In this document: positions 38,052-49,991 of the stretch, piece by piece
How the letters are laid out: every line of letters starts with the position of its first letter
How positions within the stretch are numbered: the stretch's first letter is position 1
NCBI GenBank assembly: GCA_001465935.1
Contig: LNKV01000055.1
Span: forward strand, 1 to 64,000
Reading direction: 5' to 3'
Length of the DNA: 64,000 nucleotides
DNA from: Clarireedia homoeocarpa
Taxonomy: Eukaryota; Ascomycota; Leotiomycetes; Helotiales; Rutstroemiaceae
Made by a program: the position numbers and the translations under genes
Notes under the pieces: generated by a model
Databases searched by the model: none
What the model was told of the DNA's origin: nothing
Seen by the model: only the letters and a program-made list of their open reading frames with translations

Positions 38052-39127
38052 GCAGTCGTTAAATTCGAGTGTCGACGTCGATGCATATGTTAATCGTGGG
38101 GTCGTAGTATAGGCTAGCAGATATTGCGTAAGATTTTTATTCGCGCGCTTCCAATTGGAATATGAGAGGTCGTGAATCATAAGAACTCCATTCTCCACAG
38201 CGTTCTCAATACTCGTTCCGGTCCTTTGCCAATACTAATATATCGAATTCCCAACTGGGTGGACGGTTCATCTCGAAGTAAGCTCAATCCCGCACTCAGG
38301 CCGCCCGCGTTTAGTAGATGCCGCCATTCTGGCACATGAGCACTCTTCCCGCCTGCTAAATAACCTCCATTGAGTATTCGAGTACCAAATAACTTGACAA
38401 GTCGTCAGGTGTGCACGTCGTTCGTCCGAAGTAACGTTGGTATATTGATTCGCGATTCGTCTGTCGTATTCTGCGAGGTGTGATCGGAAGAGCAGGCTGT
38501 AAATGGCATTGATGCATCAATCCTCCAAGACTCATTCTGTTCTGATAATGAAACAAAATCGTCTTCTCACCACATTAGCTGGCAATATTGGGATGAGGTT
38601 ATAGGTTGTCAGTAGCTGGAAGATGTTAAACAATATCGGCCCTCCTACCTCTGTATATTATTCTGATTCTGCCATCACAATTAGCGAGCCCGAAGGCGGT
38701 CAGTCAGATATAAATATCATCATCGGTATTCGCTTCGGCTCTCCCGTCAATGCATTGATGGTCGGTGTTCGTGAATGCCCGCGGGTTTGATGCATAGTAT
38801 TTTTCGTACATCGTGGCGTCTGGACTTCCAATAATTCAACAGAATGGCTTCATATTCATCGGACTCAGCGCGGAGACGGTGAGAAAAGCCTAACCGAATA
38901 CCGACGATACTATCATCAGCCAGGCGGGGGAACCAACACTTCTCTCCGTACCGTCTCGATATGCCCATATGACCCCTCCCTCCACTGCTTACCGCCACCA
39001 AGTATATATTACTGAGAATTCTCGCCCGTAGTTTGCTCAACTCAAGCACTTTACTTGAATCATTCTCAGAAGACAAAACATACCATCCAATTCAGATCTT
39101 CAAAAACATACTCCTCAAACCAACATC
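36717..39127. other. Spacer with a 30-nt A tract
   Basis: No gene supported. An uninterrupted run of 30 A lies at 38020-38049. The run is not preceded by any recognisable coding or retroposon sequence, so a processed copy is not supported. The final part (from about 39000) is the promoter and leader of the small gene at 39128. Confidence 0.5.
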
Positions 39128-39590
39128 ATGGCACCAATTCACCACATCGCAGTCATCACTCCCGCCCCAGGCAAAGAGGCTCGTGTAAGTTGGCATCTTC
39201 GAGCGGATTCGGAATGAAATATATCTGTTCTAACAACATCCACTCTATAGCTCCAAGAAATCCTCATCGATTTCGCCAACGCCGTCGAGAAGCAGGAGAG
39301 TGGTGTGCTCGCATTCCAGCTGTTCGAGCAATATGACGGAGCGAATGGAAACGTCTTCGTTGTTCACGAAAGCTGTACGTCATCTATCGTCCTCTTTCTT
39401 TTCTTTAAAATGCAATATATGATATAGCAGCTTCTGACGACTAATAGACGAGGACGGCGCTGCCTTGGAGGCACACACTAAGTCTGATGGTTTCGCTGCT
39501 GTTAAGAAGGCATTTGCGGATGAAGGTGTCCTAGCTAAGCCGCTTGAGTTGAAGAAAGTCAAGGCATTCGGCGGGTTTGAGAGCCGTTAA
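39128..39590 (+). CDS. Small ABM-fold protein (antibiotic biosynthesis monooxygenase-like)
   Basis: Three exons: 39128-39184, 39251-39374 and 39448-39590, giving 107 aa. The layout fits the dimeric alpha-beta barrel ABM fold: a short first strand (IHHIAVITPAPGKEAR), a helix (LQEILIDFANAVEKQESG), a strand (LAFQLFEQ), a short strand with VFVVHESYED, then a helix with HTKSDGFAAVKKAF. The conserved ES(Y/W).D segment and the following H are the usual landmarks of the family. Members include cofactor-free monooxygenases and small proteins of unknown role. It converges with the FAD monooxygenase gene 254 bp away. No signal peptide is seen, so it is probably cytosolic. Substrate unknown. Confidence 0.8.
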
Positions 39591-39844
39591 GACATCTGAA
39601 TGTGCTCGATTATGTATCGTATAGCTTCGGGCTATCTTATGTCATACTTTGATGCTAGCTGTATGGTCAATTCATCCTTATTCCTTGATGCCAACTCTAT
39701 CTGTTCTATTATGTCTACAGCCTTGCTACGCATATCATGGTCTTTTCCGTACACTTTTGATTCTCATCCCTTACTCTGCACCACTCTATCTTGGTTACAC
39801 TCCTCGTGATTTATCTCTTTTATTCCAAGCCTGTCCTTACACAC

Positions 39845-41548
39845 TCAGCATAACGCAGTAGCAGGTGGGAACCTTCCTCCAATCGTTGGGGAAGCTTCAG
39901 TCAATGCCTCCCAATTGTGAGCATCCAACGCAGCCTGTCTACTCTTCAACACTGCCTCTTGAGCTCTAGGTTTCATTTCTGCTTCATATGCTTCTATCGC
40001 TTCCTTCTGACTGATCTCGCCCGCATTTACCTTTTTCAACTGATCAACCAGCAATGCTGCATCCAAAATCCCGTGATTTGCCCCTTCGCCGCGGTACCTG
40101 TTTTTCGTCATTAGCTTCGACTCACCCTAATCACACGTCCTTCGGGTCCTCCTTTATCTCTAGCTTATCCACACAGAGAATTCAATTCACTCACATAGTC
40201 ATAGCATGCGCCGCGTCCCCCGCCAAAGTGACTCTCCCCTCCTCATTCCTCAGTTTATCACCCCACTCCCCAATGGGAAAATCGGCTAACCTCAGAGGCG
40301 TCGTGATGGTCTCCTCGGGAATATCCCAAACCAAACTTCTCAGCGGCTCCGCAAACCCAGCCGATCTCTTCTTCATCTCCTTGATTCTCTCCTCGTTAGT
40401 TTTGGGGATCGCGTCTTTAATCTCATCCTTGACAATCCATGATATCAAGACCAACGCATCGTATGATCTCGACCCATCTGCTTCAGGAATGACTTCCTGC
40501 AAACTGAACCACAAATAATTGCCCGTCTCCGGATCCAATGCCTGGAAAAGCAACGGATCAATTGCCCTCCACCCCCTCGCCTGTTCTTCCGAAAACCTCC
40601 TCACCCCACCCACCACGTGCACAGGCAACGCCGTCAGTCTCGCATCCGGTAAGAGATACTTTCTCACCCTGCTATTATTGCCGTCCGCACCAATGACCAA
40701 ACTCCCCTCAGCCGACGTCCCATCAGCAAAATGCGCAACAACGGGAGCGGACGCATCAGATGGAATCGAAAGGGTTTTGAGCGCTTTGCCTTCGTGCACA
40801 GTCAGGTGAGTGGAGAGGAGTTCTTTGATTTTGAGACGATGCACTCGACGACGCAGCTTGCTGGGCGGGATCTTGTACCGTGGGAGAGCCGTTCGCGCAT
40901 TGAGGAAGAGGAAATTGCCATCGTCTTCTTCGAGAGTGCCGTCGACTACTGCCTGTGATTGTGATTCTTTTAGCGCCTTTCTTGCCTCCATCACATCATC
41001 CACCAATTCTTCTACCTCGCTATTCATCCAATTGCTAAGAAGTATTCATCAAATCCAGCATTCCCATCCCATCCTCGGAATGGAAAAAGTGAAGTAGAAC
41101 AATACTCCCGATTGCAACTCCCCACCCCACCTCCCCTTCCCATAACTCACACGGAAAAACACCGAAAAGAACACAACACAACACAACACAACACCAACAA
41201 AAAACACCGAAACATAGAACTAGAGAGAGAAAAAAATCTCATACCCTCACAATCCCCTCACTCAACTCCCTCCCAATCGTCCTCTCCAAACTCCTCAACG
41301 TCCAGTGCAGCGTCAGCGCCCACCCCTGCGTGCGCTCCCCGGGTACATCGCGCTCGAAGATCTCAAACGGGATCCCGTTTTCGCGACAGCCCTGCGCGAT
41401 TGTCAACCCGACTATGCCCCCGCCGATAATCAGTACCTTGAGCGGCTGGCGCGGCGACCTGCTAGGGAGGGAATCAGTTATATGTGAGGAGAGAGGAGAG
41501 GGTGGTTACTCATAAGGGTGGGGGATCTTACGATTCCGTCGTGTCCAT
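39845..41548 (-). CDS. FAD-dependent monooxygenase (aromatic hydroxylase-like)
   Basis: Four exons on the minus strand: 41548-41532 (only 17 nt), 41458 to about 41245, about 41038 to 40195, and 40097-39845; roughly 430 aa. The N-terminal FAD-binding Rossmann motif is VLIIGGGIVGLTIA. The second landmark is VIGADGNNSRVR (the DG motif) and the third is GDAAHAMTM followed across the last intron by YRGEGANHGILDAA. These are the three motifs of group A flavin monooxygenases. Intron 2 is certain to exist but its ends are not settled: the best acceptor near 41039 does not match the phase of the best donor near 41244, and a donor at GTGAGG with an acceptor just after position 41039 is an alternative. 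The enzyme probably hydroxylates a phenolic or polyketide-like compound using NAD(P)H. The substrate is unknown; the convergent ABM gene may act with it. Confidence 0.85.
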
Positions 41549-41636
41549 TTTCAAGACGATAAGATAGGAAAGCGAGAAAGAGAAAAAAAAGTAAGAAAAC
41601 AAACTACAGATGTAAGTTAAATGTTTTATCTATTTG

Positions 41637-41669
41637 TTTTTTATTTTTTTTTTTTAAAAAAAAAAAAAG
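41637..41669. repeat. T run followed by A run
   Basis: A stretch of T residues broken by one A, then about 13 A residues, which can fold back on itself. Other simple repeats nearby are ACACA units at about 41170-41193 and GAGT units at about 41811-41829. Confidence 0.8.
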
Positions 41670-42540
41670 AGACGCCCAAACAAACTTAAACATACGATAT
41701 AAGTATGTCGTCCCCAACATTCTTCTAGCCCCTCGGACGACAAGCCAAAAGGAGAAAGAATCTAAACCCCGCAACCAATGAGACGTGCGTGCGTGCAGTG
41801 CATATGAAGAGTGAGTGAGTGAGTGAGTGCCCTTGCTGCATACAGTACAGCCAATCAATCGCTCTGTGCAACATACATACATACATCCTGTATATCCGGA
41901 AGAGAAGCCTAACTTATACATATTATATACTATATTTCTACTCGGTACAGAAGGGGAGGAGCATTTTTACAGAGAATACTTCTACTTCCAGCGAGTTTTA
42001 TCAATCAATCTCTTCCATAGGGTCGAGCTATGAATTCGCAAGTTTTGCGTGAATTGTTGTTTGGTGGCGACGACAAGGTCATACATACATGAATGGTAAG
42101 TAGGTAAATGGGTTGGTTCATTTCACAACTGTGTCGATTGAGGATCTTGGAAATTAAAATTAAAATATTTAGCTGTTTAACAATAGAGTTAGAATAGATA
42201 GATAGCTATTATTATGAACCAGATAACCCTTTTGACTGTTTCCGATGACGATATACGATTTCTTGACGGTCCAGAAAGAAAGCCTAACTAACTAATATAA
42301 TCATACCACAACCACAACCAGGAACACAATGACAATCAGAATTGTGCTCACTGAAATATCTATCTATCCACCTGCACATCTGGAGGTGAAAAGATTGTTC
42401 TCCCACGGGATACTATCACCTACCTACAGAGAAATACTATCCCATCAAAAAATCTACAGCCAATTCCTAACCAATCAAGCCAAACCAGTGCGATTCAAGA
42501 ATTTCAAGACTCATCCCCTCATCACACACAGAGCACCATC

Positions 42541-42936
42541 ATGCCGCCTCCACCACTCAACCTCTATCCACCACCTTCCGATCCCATCTCACCCTACACC
42601 TACACACACGTCCAGAAACAACAAACACCCATATCATACAGCTACCGAACCAACCCGGAGGACCATACGAACGATACCTACTACCTATGCATGTTGATAC
42701 TCTGGGTCATATGCTTTTTTGGCATCTTGTGGTGGAGATCACAGCCTGCGGCGGATTCGGATAACTGTCAAGAAGGATGCGGAGAAGGGAGTTGTGGAGA
42801 AAAAAGACGGGGGTTCGTGAAGCGCCATAGGTATGCGATTCTATGTTCGGGAAGGTGACATCACTGCGGGACTGACAGAGGAGCTGTTCGGTATTCTCTT
42901 GGTCGAATCCATAAGGAGATGGATTCCATTCTGTAA
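42541..42936 (+). CDS. Small proline-rich membrane protein, spliced
   Basis: Two exons, 42541-42830 and 42879-42936, give 115 aa. The ATG follows a purine-rich context and precedes a proline-rich start (MPPPPLNLYPPPSDPISPY). One transmembrane helix is present (YYLCMLILWVICFFGILWW, about residues 47-65). It is followed by an acidic, Cys-containing patch (CQEGCGEGSCGE) and a basic tail. The 48-nt intron has a GTATGC donor, a branch-like ACTGAC and a CAG acceptor, and splicing extends the C-terminus in frame to a stop at 42936. No family is recognised. Small membrane proteins of this shape are common in ascomycetes and often function in sorting or as assembly factors, but nothing in the sequence shows which. 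Confidence 0.55.
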
Positions 42937-44963
42937 TTATACAGGACGTTGTGAGAGAAAATAGAAAATAATTGTGTGCCTCGATTCGAGGTAAAGGTTG
43001 ACAGCGATGGAAATGAAGACGAAAGTAGCCTTGTCTGACGTATAAGATATGATGGCGATGTGTCATAAGAGTAGAAACCAAGATGTGTAAGAGATAGGAC
43101 AATTCTCTCGAATTGAAAAGAGCAGATCATGCAAAAAAGTGATAAGGACATAATGAATCAAAGTCCCTACCTCTGAAGTAAATCGTTTGACCAGAGTATC
43201 CTCCAATGTCCGTCTCAGAGCATGACCTACCCCTTCGCCGTACACCCGTCCCTAGCCATCGGATCAGCCACGGTATCTCCCCATCCCCTTCATTATCGTC
43301 CCACAATCCCCCGTCACACATCCATATCCCCCAGTACCCAAAGTCTGCGTTCTACTATCCCGAGACCCTCATCTTCCCTTCTGTGTATCCATTTACACAG
43401 CATTAAAATCAATAAATCCCCAACCTGCCCCGACACAATGGTTCGTCCGTCTGTCCCCCGCATAGAGATATATCCATTTCATTGACGTGCATCGTATCTC
43501 CCCGCAACGGAACAGCCTCGTATTCGTATCACACACAATCTTACTTACCAATTACCCCGAGAAGCACCATCTCCCGACGATACAACAGAGTGGGGACCTC
43601 AATTCTCCGACACGTATGTCAACATAACGCTATTGAATATTGAATATCGTGAAGGAAGAACAGTAGGGGACCTCGTATTCTGTCAAAATATGTCGTAGTG
43701 GGTTGAACAAAGCCAGGAGATTGTCGGTGTCCAACATATTAATTAATCTTTTGTACCCGGAGTCGAAGACCTTTCCCTTCATCTTCGCCTTCGCCGTTGT
43801 TTGTCTGTCTGTCTGTTCCAGCACGTCGTCCACTGCCGTGGAACTTGAAAGTGCAGTGAGTGGCTTTTCGCAGACCCTTGCCAGAACTACCCCGTCTCGG
43901 ACGCAGATAATCAACGTTGTATGTATGTACATTTCATTGTATTGGCTTGTTGTGTAATTGTGAGAGTTTGTTTGTGCCTGCGTCGGATTGAACAGACATT
44001 CTCTTCTATCCTCCAAGGACTTCCGACATGGTGCTACTACGCTCATAGATTTCTGTTTGTGCAGATAGCTTCGTCGGACGGAGGCTGGAGGAGCTCATCC
44101 ATCACGTTTGCGCTGTGCTGTGCTGTGCTGTACAGAACGGATGTGGATGTGGCTGGAATCTGCGGGAGGCGCATGTGGCGTGAAACGACACGATTCGATT
44201 GCAACTGTGTGCTGATGGTAATGGTAAGCAGAGATAGAGAGCTGGACATTGAGAGTCTCTTGTGTGGTGTTGTTGTGTGGTGAGGTTAAAGTTTATGGTG
44301 TTCTGGAGGAGAAAATATTGATTCAGTGATGTTGATGTCTACTGGCTTGCCAAGCCGAGCCCAATGCTCTAACGTCATGCAATTAATTCCTTTCCTTTCC
44401 TATCCTACCATCACCATCACCATCTCCATACGAAAGATTGTTCTACCTTTCCTTATCCCGAGGTGAGCTACTATCAAATTAGATGCGTAAGCAAGCCGTC
44501 AGTTGATAATGTACCAATCCAAAAGAACCCAACTCATGTCGAGGAGACTCAGTCCCCTTTTTTTAGTCGATAGCGAATTAGTTTCTTATAGGGCAAATAG
44601 AAGCAGGACTGTATGATTGCTTTACTTCTGTGTGATTTACGTTTGCACTATCAAAAGTAGCAATATGCTCAAGATCATGAATTAAGGCTGGATTTCCTAT
44701 ATAATATTATAATCTGTCCACAGACATCATACATAATACCAGCCCATCGTAACCATCACCCGTCCCAGTTCCCAAAGCCTGTCCTATACCCGTCCATTCC
44801 CTCTCCCTTTCATTGAACTCATCGGACTCGGAATAGGAGGCTGGACTTCAAATATGGCGTTATATTCCAAACGTCATAATACCAGCTCTCAAATCCCTCC
44901 TCCTCGACCCATCAACCATCAACCATCATTCCAATAAATCCCCACACCATCTCACTCATCTTC
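42937..44963. other. Spacer with overlapping open frames but no clear gene
   Basis: The region 43630-44046 is open on the minus strand and 43703-43957 is open on the plus strand. Neither has a recognised motif or a clear splice partner. The 3' end of the amino acid permease gene lies at 44964. A small exon hidden here cannot be excluded. Confidence 0.4.
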
Positions 44964-46687
44964 CTAGCAGAAGAAGTCCACCACCTTCCCACGTACCCCC
45001 CTCCTCTCATTCTCAAGCGTATCCCAGCTCACCTGCCCCGGGTCCTCCAGCCCCATACACCCCGTATCAATATCCGCATCCTCAACCTTTACAAAGCTCG
45101 TGCGCATCACCACCTTATGGCCCACGTACGCCACGACGAATATAATCAAACTAACACACGCGACAAAGAAAGCCTTAGTGCTCCATGTGGGCAGCCAGGC
45201 GGTAAAGCCCTGTGTCAAAATAATCAGAACATTAAACACTAATCCATACCACGCAAACCAGGGTTGCCAGAACGCTTTATACGGCAAGCGATCACGGCTG
45301 ATGCCCCTGGATTTCAAGATGCGCATGAATTGGATATGACAAGCGTTGATACACGCCCATGTGATGAAACCTGCCACGGCAGTGATATTCTGGAGCCATT
45401 CGAAAGCGACGCCTCCGCCGGCGGATTCGTTCATGAAAGCGAGCAGACCCATCGATGCTGTAATGGCGACAGCGTAATAAGGGACGCCGGAACTGGTCGT
45501 CTTGAGGATGAATTTGGGCGCCGAATTGCCTTCTGCCAGACCGACGAGGATACGGGAGCCGGAGTAGACGTCAGAGTTTGCGGCAGAGAGGACGACAAAC
45601 AGGAGCACGGCGTTGATGAGGCCGGGGAGGACTTTAATTCCGGCGAGTTGGGCGGCGATGACAAAGGGGCTGGCAGTGGCGTTGCTGCCGCCAGAGAGAA
45701 GCTGCTGGTTATCGTAGGGGACGAGGAGGCCGATGAAGAAAATAGTGCCGATGAAGAAAAACAGAATACGGAAGAAGGTCTTTCTGATCGCGGCGGGAAC
45801 GTTCTTGTGTGGGTTTTCCGTCTCACCTGCTGCGATACCGACGAGTTCAGTTCCTTGGTACGAGAAACCAGCTTGGATGAGCACTGCCCAGAAACCAACA
45901 AATTTCGCAACTGGATTGCTGGGGTTAATAAGGTAAGGAGCGAAAGCCCCAGGGTTGCCCCAGGTGTGAAAGCCGAGATATCCATGTTGACCTGCGCCAG
46001 CGTCGATGCAGATACCGAAAATAAGGAAACCCAACACCGTGATAACTTTCACAAGACTGAAGTAAAATTCAACTTCACCGTAAAAGCTCACAGGAAGGAA
46101 ATTGACGGCTGTAATGACGACCCAGAAGACGCCAATGAAGATCCCGATGTCGAGTTGAGGCGCCCAGTATTGGATGATAAGACCGGTAGCAGTAAGTTCG
46201 AGTGCGTAGGTGACGGACCATGAAAACCAATAGATCCATCCCATCGAGAAACCGAGCGAGGGGTCGATGAAGCGTGCGGCGTAGAGAGTGAACGCTCCTG
46301 GAATCGGAATGAAAGTGGCCATTTCACCTAGCGACATCATGACACTGTAGACGAGAGTTCCTACGAACGCATACGCGATGAGCGCACCCGCTGGACCGGA
46401 CGAGGCAATCGCAGAACCCGATCCTATGAAGAGACCTGTGCCAATTGTGCCACCTGGATGATGATGGTTAGTGCCTGCGACACTATGAAGTAGGTGAGTA
46501 GTGCGAACGAACCAATAGCAATCATCTGCAAATGTCTCGACTTCAGCCTCCTCTGCAGCTCCGGGCCCGAGCCGACCTGGATGTTCTTCTCCGCATCGTC
46601 CGTCGAGGTTCCGGAAGCCGATTCCTTCTTCACCTCCGTGGGGGCACTGTGCTTGATTTCATCCTTCACCTCATAGTCGGGGCCCAT
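44964..46687 (-). CDS. Amino acid permease (APC superfamily, YAT type)
   Basis: Two exons: 46687-46513 and 46453-44964, giving 554 aa, typical for fungal general amino acid permeases. Exon 1 carries a hydrophilic N-terminus rich in Glu and Lys and the sequence RHLQMIAIG that leads into the first helix. The 59-nt intron splits Gly in the family motif IGGTIGTGLFIGSGSA. About 12 transmembrane helices follow, with ELVGIAAGETENPHKNVPAAI and ANSDVYSGSRILVGLAEGNSAPK, both standard family landmarks. The protein should import amino acids with protons across the plasma membrane. Which amino acids are taken up cannot be told. It is encoded on the same strand as the GABA-type permease and the carboxypeptidase further along. 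A long open frame on the opposite strand of exon 2 is a shadow caused by codon bias. Confidence 0.93.
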
Positions 46688-48173
46688 CTTCCTTTCACGG
46701 CCCTATGCCAATGTCTGACCTGACTCGATGCTTGCCTCTCCAATCACCTATGGGATATGTCCTTTCTTCTTCCCACAACTTCAACAACGATCCGGCAGGC
46801 GGGTATGATATTACGTCACTTCAATGATCTTTCTCTTCCTTTTTTTCATCAACAATCAAACCGCAAACCAAAACCAAACAAATACAACGGGGAACCAGAA
46901 CAGTATATAACGAGGCCCCAAACCTCGAAAGAACGGTAAAGCCAGCAGGTGGTCGGAAATTTTCCGCGCGAGGCTAGTATGATATCTTGAAGTAAGACAA
47001 CTGATAAGAAGCAAGACGCCCAATTCTTCACTAAGAAGAATGAGCAATACAAACTGCTTATTTTGTGAAAGGATGGATTATCTGGGTCTAGATGGGAATG
47101 AGAAGGGGTTTGCCATAAAAACAACGCTTCGTTACGTTGTGAGTGAAAATTTTCACCTGGTTCCCGCTTTGCTACTATTACTTGTACAGTCATTGCACAG
47201 CACACCGGCATTATTTTGCTTAAAATTTCGCCTTCTCCTTCACATCCGCCCACACTTGTCCATAAGCATCGGGTCAACCGCGCGGATATCATAGGCACAG
47301 TGACATTCGACTATCCCCATACCAGATTCCCATACGACACGGCAGGGACCAGGTGAGCGAAAGCAGTAATTCATGTGCTAAGATTTTCCAACTTTTCATT
47401 TGCAGTTTGGCAGAAAATTTTTATTTTTGTGGAGTCGAGCCTTCGGTAAAAGGAAAGGCAAGTAAGTAGTCTTACCAAGTTTTGGCGGAGTCCGGCGAAT
47501 ATCCACCTCCTGGTACGGGTACAGCTGAGTAAGAAGTTTGCCGGCGCGACGGCCGTGCTGGGTTAAGTCGTCATTGGCGGAGTGGAGGCGGGACTCTTCT
47601 GTGATCAAGACGGCAGATTTTGACTCGGGGTGGCGCTTGGGAGAACATGGTTGGTTGAATAGTAAGTTGCAATTGAAGCTTTTTGACCAACACAGGTTAT
47701 GATCGGATGAAGCCATACGTTACATGAAAAACCGGTACGAAGTAGAGCTTCTTTCAAAAGCATTCTAAATTGTAGTCGAAAGCTATCATCCTCTGCCTTA
47801 TGAGAGAATCAAATGGTTTAGAGAGAATCCCTATGTTCGAAAATGTTTTCACGTAAACACCCACCAGATATCTTCTGTCTCATAAGAAGTAGTAACCTGC
47901 TCTATCTGGTCCCCAAAGACAAAATTGGTGCTTTTGGTATTTAACTTTGTTGTATTGTTATAGGCGCGATGGGTGGTAGCAATGGCAAAACACCGTGGTA
48001 TCTCGAATAACCAAACAAATGCTCCACATCAATATACATACGCACAGGCACGCATAGTCGCAATGGCTCTAAATCCTTCTCTTGTGGGCGCGGGCGCAAA
48101 TGGCATGAGACAATGCACTCATCACACATCAATCATGATCTTCATCTTTTATCACCTAACAATCATACCCACC
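46688..48173. other. Spacer between the two permeases
   Basis: No supported gene. A 106-codon minus-strand frame with an ATG at 47716 and a GTAAGA donor-like site near 47475 was examined, but I could not join it to a downstream exon in phase. It should also hold the promoter of the amino acid permease. Confidence 0.45.
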
Positions 48174-49991
48174 TCATGATTTGCTCGGCACCTTCTCCTG
48201 CTCCTGCCTCGAGTCCCTGTCGGAAGAATTCCTGCCATAATCGTCTGATACAGCTTCGATGATAGGTCCGGTGTAGAACTTCTTGCCGGAGATGTACCAG
48301 TAGATTGTAGAGAAGACCAGTATCAGCGCGAGGAAAGCTATCGCATAGTTCATGTTGAGCGCAGTCACTGGTCGAACGGTTGGGAGGATGAAGATAATGG
48401 TGACGAAGAAGGTCCAGATACAGGCCCACGCATTAACGGCTATGCTGAATTTGCCCAGATTCCATGGGCCTGGCTCAAACTTTCCGTAGATGAGTTTGCA
48501 GAAGATCGGAATGCAGTAGCTCCAGTCCAAGGCAATAGCACAAACGTTGAACACTCCGGAAATCGCCGTGTAGGAACCGAGACCAATTAGGTTGATAGCA
48601 ATGCAAAAGAAGACGGAGATCCAGACAGCTGCGATGGGCGTTCCGGTCAATGGCAAGATTTTGGTCCACACTTTTGAGAATGGAACCAGTCTATCACGGG
48701 AGAAAGCAAAAACGGTACGAGCCAAAGCTTGCTAGAAATCCATCAGCCTATTTTATCACGAACCAGGGCTAAGACCACTTACCATAGCAGTCCAGCAAAC
48801 GAACTCCAAAATGATAAAGCCGCAAACGGTATAAAATATTCCGCCGCCTTTGCCTAAGCTGTTATAAAAGAGCTGAGCAACTGGTTGGCCAATACTTGTG
48901 GAAAGAATATCAGCTGGGTCTCCCATGCAGAAACACAAGACGATGTTGAGCAGCCATCCGGCTACGTAAGTGAAAAGCATAGCCATGGAAATGGCCCAAG
49001 GCGCCTTCTTTTCTGGCTCATCGATCCTAAGTTTATTGTCAGCCAACATTACTAGAAGGTGGGGAGATGCTTACTCTTCAGTGATATGAGCAGTCGCATC
49101 GTAATCAGTCATGGTCCATGAGACAGAAAGGAATCCGAACAAGAAACTCCATCCTACCGGAGTCCAGCCAGAGGTTGATTCAACGTCAGTGAAGACGTAT
49201 TTCGCATTGTGTTTGTTTGGTGTCTTGGCCAAGAGAGCAATACAGCACGAGACTAGAATGAGAATATGGAAGATAACGTAGGATTTGGTCATCTTCTCCA
49301 TCCAGTATGTCGACAAAGAATTGACGAGTCCAGTGAGAACCATCAAAGCGGCCATAACTCCAACCGTTGTGTCTGCAGTAATCTCGTAATGAAAGTCCTT
49401 GCCGATTGCGACAGCGGCAAGAAGCATTTGAGCGGCACCATATTGCGACGAGGCCACACCCGCGACTTGGCCGAGTAAATTCAACCAACCCGTAACCCAA
49501 CTAATTGACGGGACCCAGGTTTGTGGAGCAAGTCGCGATATCGTGAAGTAGAGACCACCAGAGGTAGGATAAGCGGAGACCAGCTCAGCGACGGATAACT
49601 ATGATATGGTCAGCACAACTTGTAGACCGAGGCAGATTTTACCCCTCCATCGCAAAGAAATACTTACAGCAATGCACATGCAGCCTGCACCAGATATCAA
49701 CCAGCACCAGACAGCCGAAGCAGATCCACCGGCATCTAGTGGGTAGGAGAAAGTAGTCATAGTCGTCGCAAATAGACCGCTGATACTAACTGCGAAAGAG
49801 AACGTCGACAGATATCCAAATTCTCTCTTAAATACAGGCTTATATCCGAATTGCTCTGCGAGTTGCGCATCGGCAGCAGCTAATTCTTCCGCATTAAGGT
49901 GAGACCTTCTATGAGCTGCTCCTCCTGAGACTTCGCTGCCGGTGTGTTTGGTTTCGAACACCCCGCTGGGTGAATTGTTTGTTTCCGCCAT
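48174..49991 (-). CDS. GABA/choline-type permease (APC superfamily, ACT family)
   Basis: Four exons: 49991-49668, 49598-49075, 49026-48783 and 48731-48174, giving 549 aa, all in phase. The start ATG at 49991 gives MAETNNSPSGVFETK; the extension upstream lacks a better start. Family landmarks include FGYLSTFSFAVSISGLFATT in helix 1 and WCWLISGAGCM in helix 2. SVAELVSAYPTSGGLYF spans the first intron, and GWLNLLGQVAGVASSQYG, SWTMTDYDATAHITEE and FVCWTAMQALARTVFAFSRD follow. The last two hold the substrate-binding segment and its following helix. About 12 transmembrane helices are expected. Relatives import GABA, choline or single amino acids with protons at the plasma membrane. It belongs to a different family from the permease at 44964, so the two are not recent duplicates. 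Confidence 0.92.

Noticed and set aside
43630..44046. 138-codon minus-strand frame
   Set aside because: It looks moderately protein-like but has no recognised family, no splice partner and a competing plus-strand frame; kept only as a note in the spacer entry.
45264..46223. 319-codon frame on the plus strand opposite the amino acid permease
   Set aside because: It is antisense to a gene with strong family motifs and has no recognisable domain; it arises from the codon bias of the permease.
47240..47716. Possible two-exon gene between the permeases
   Set aside because: A 5' exon with a GTAAGA donor and a downstream Cys-rich open stretch exist, but I found no acceptor that keeps phase between them.
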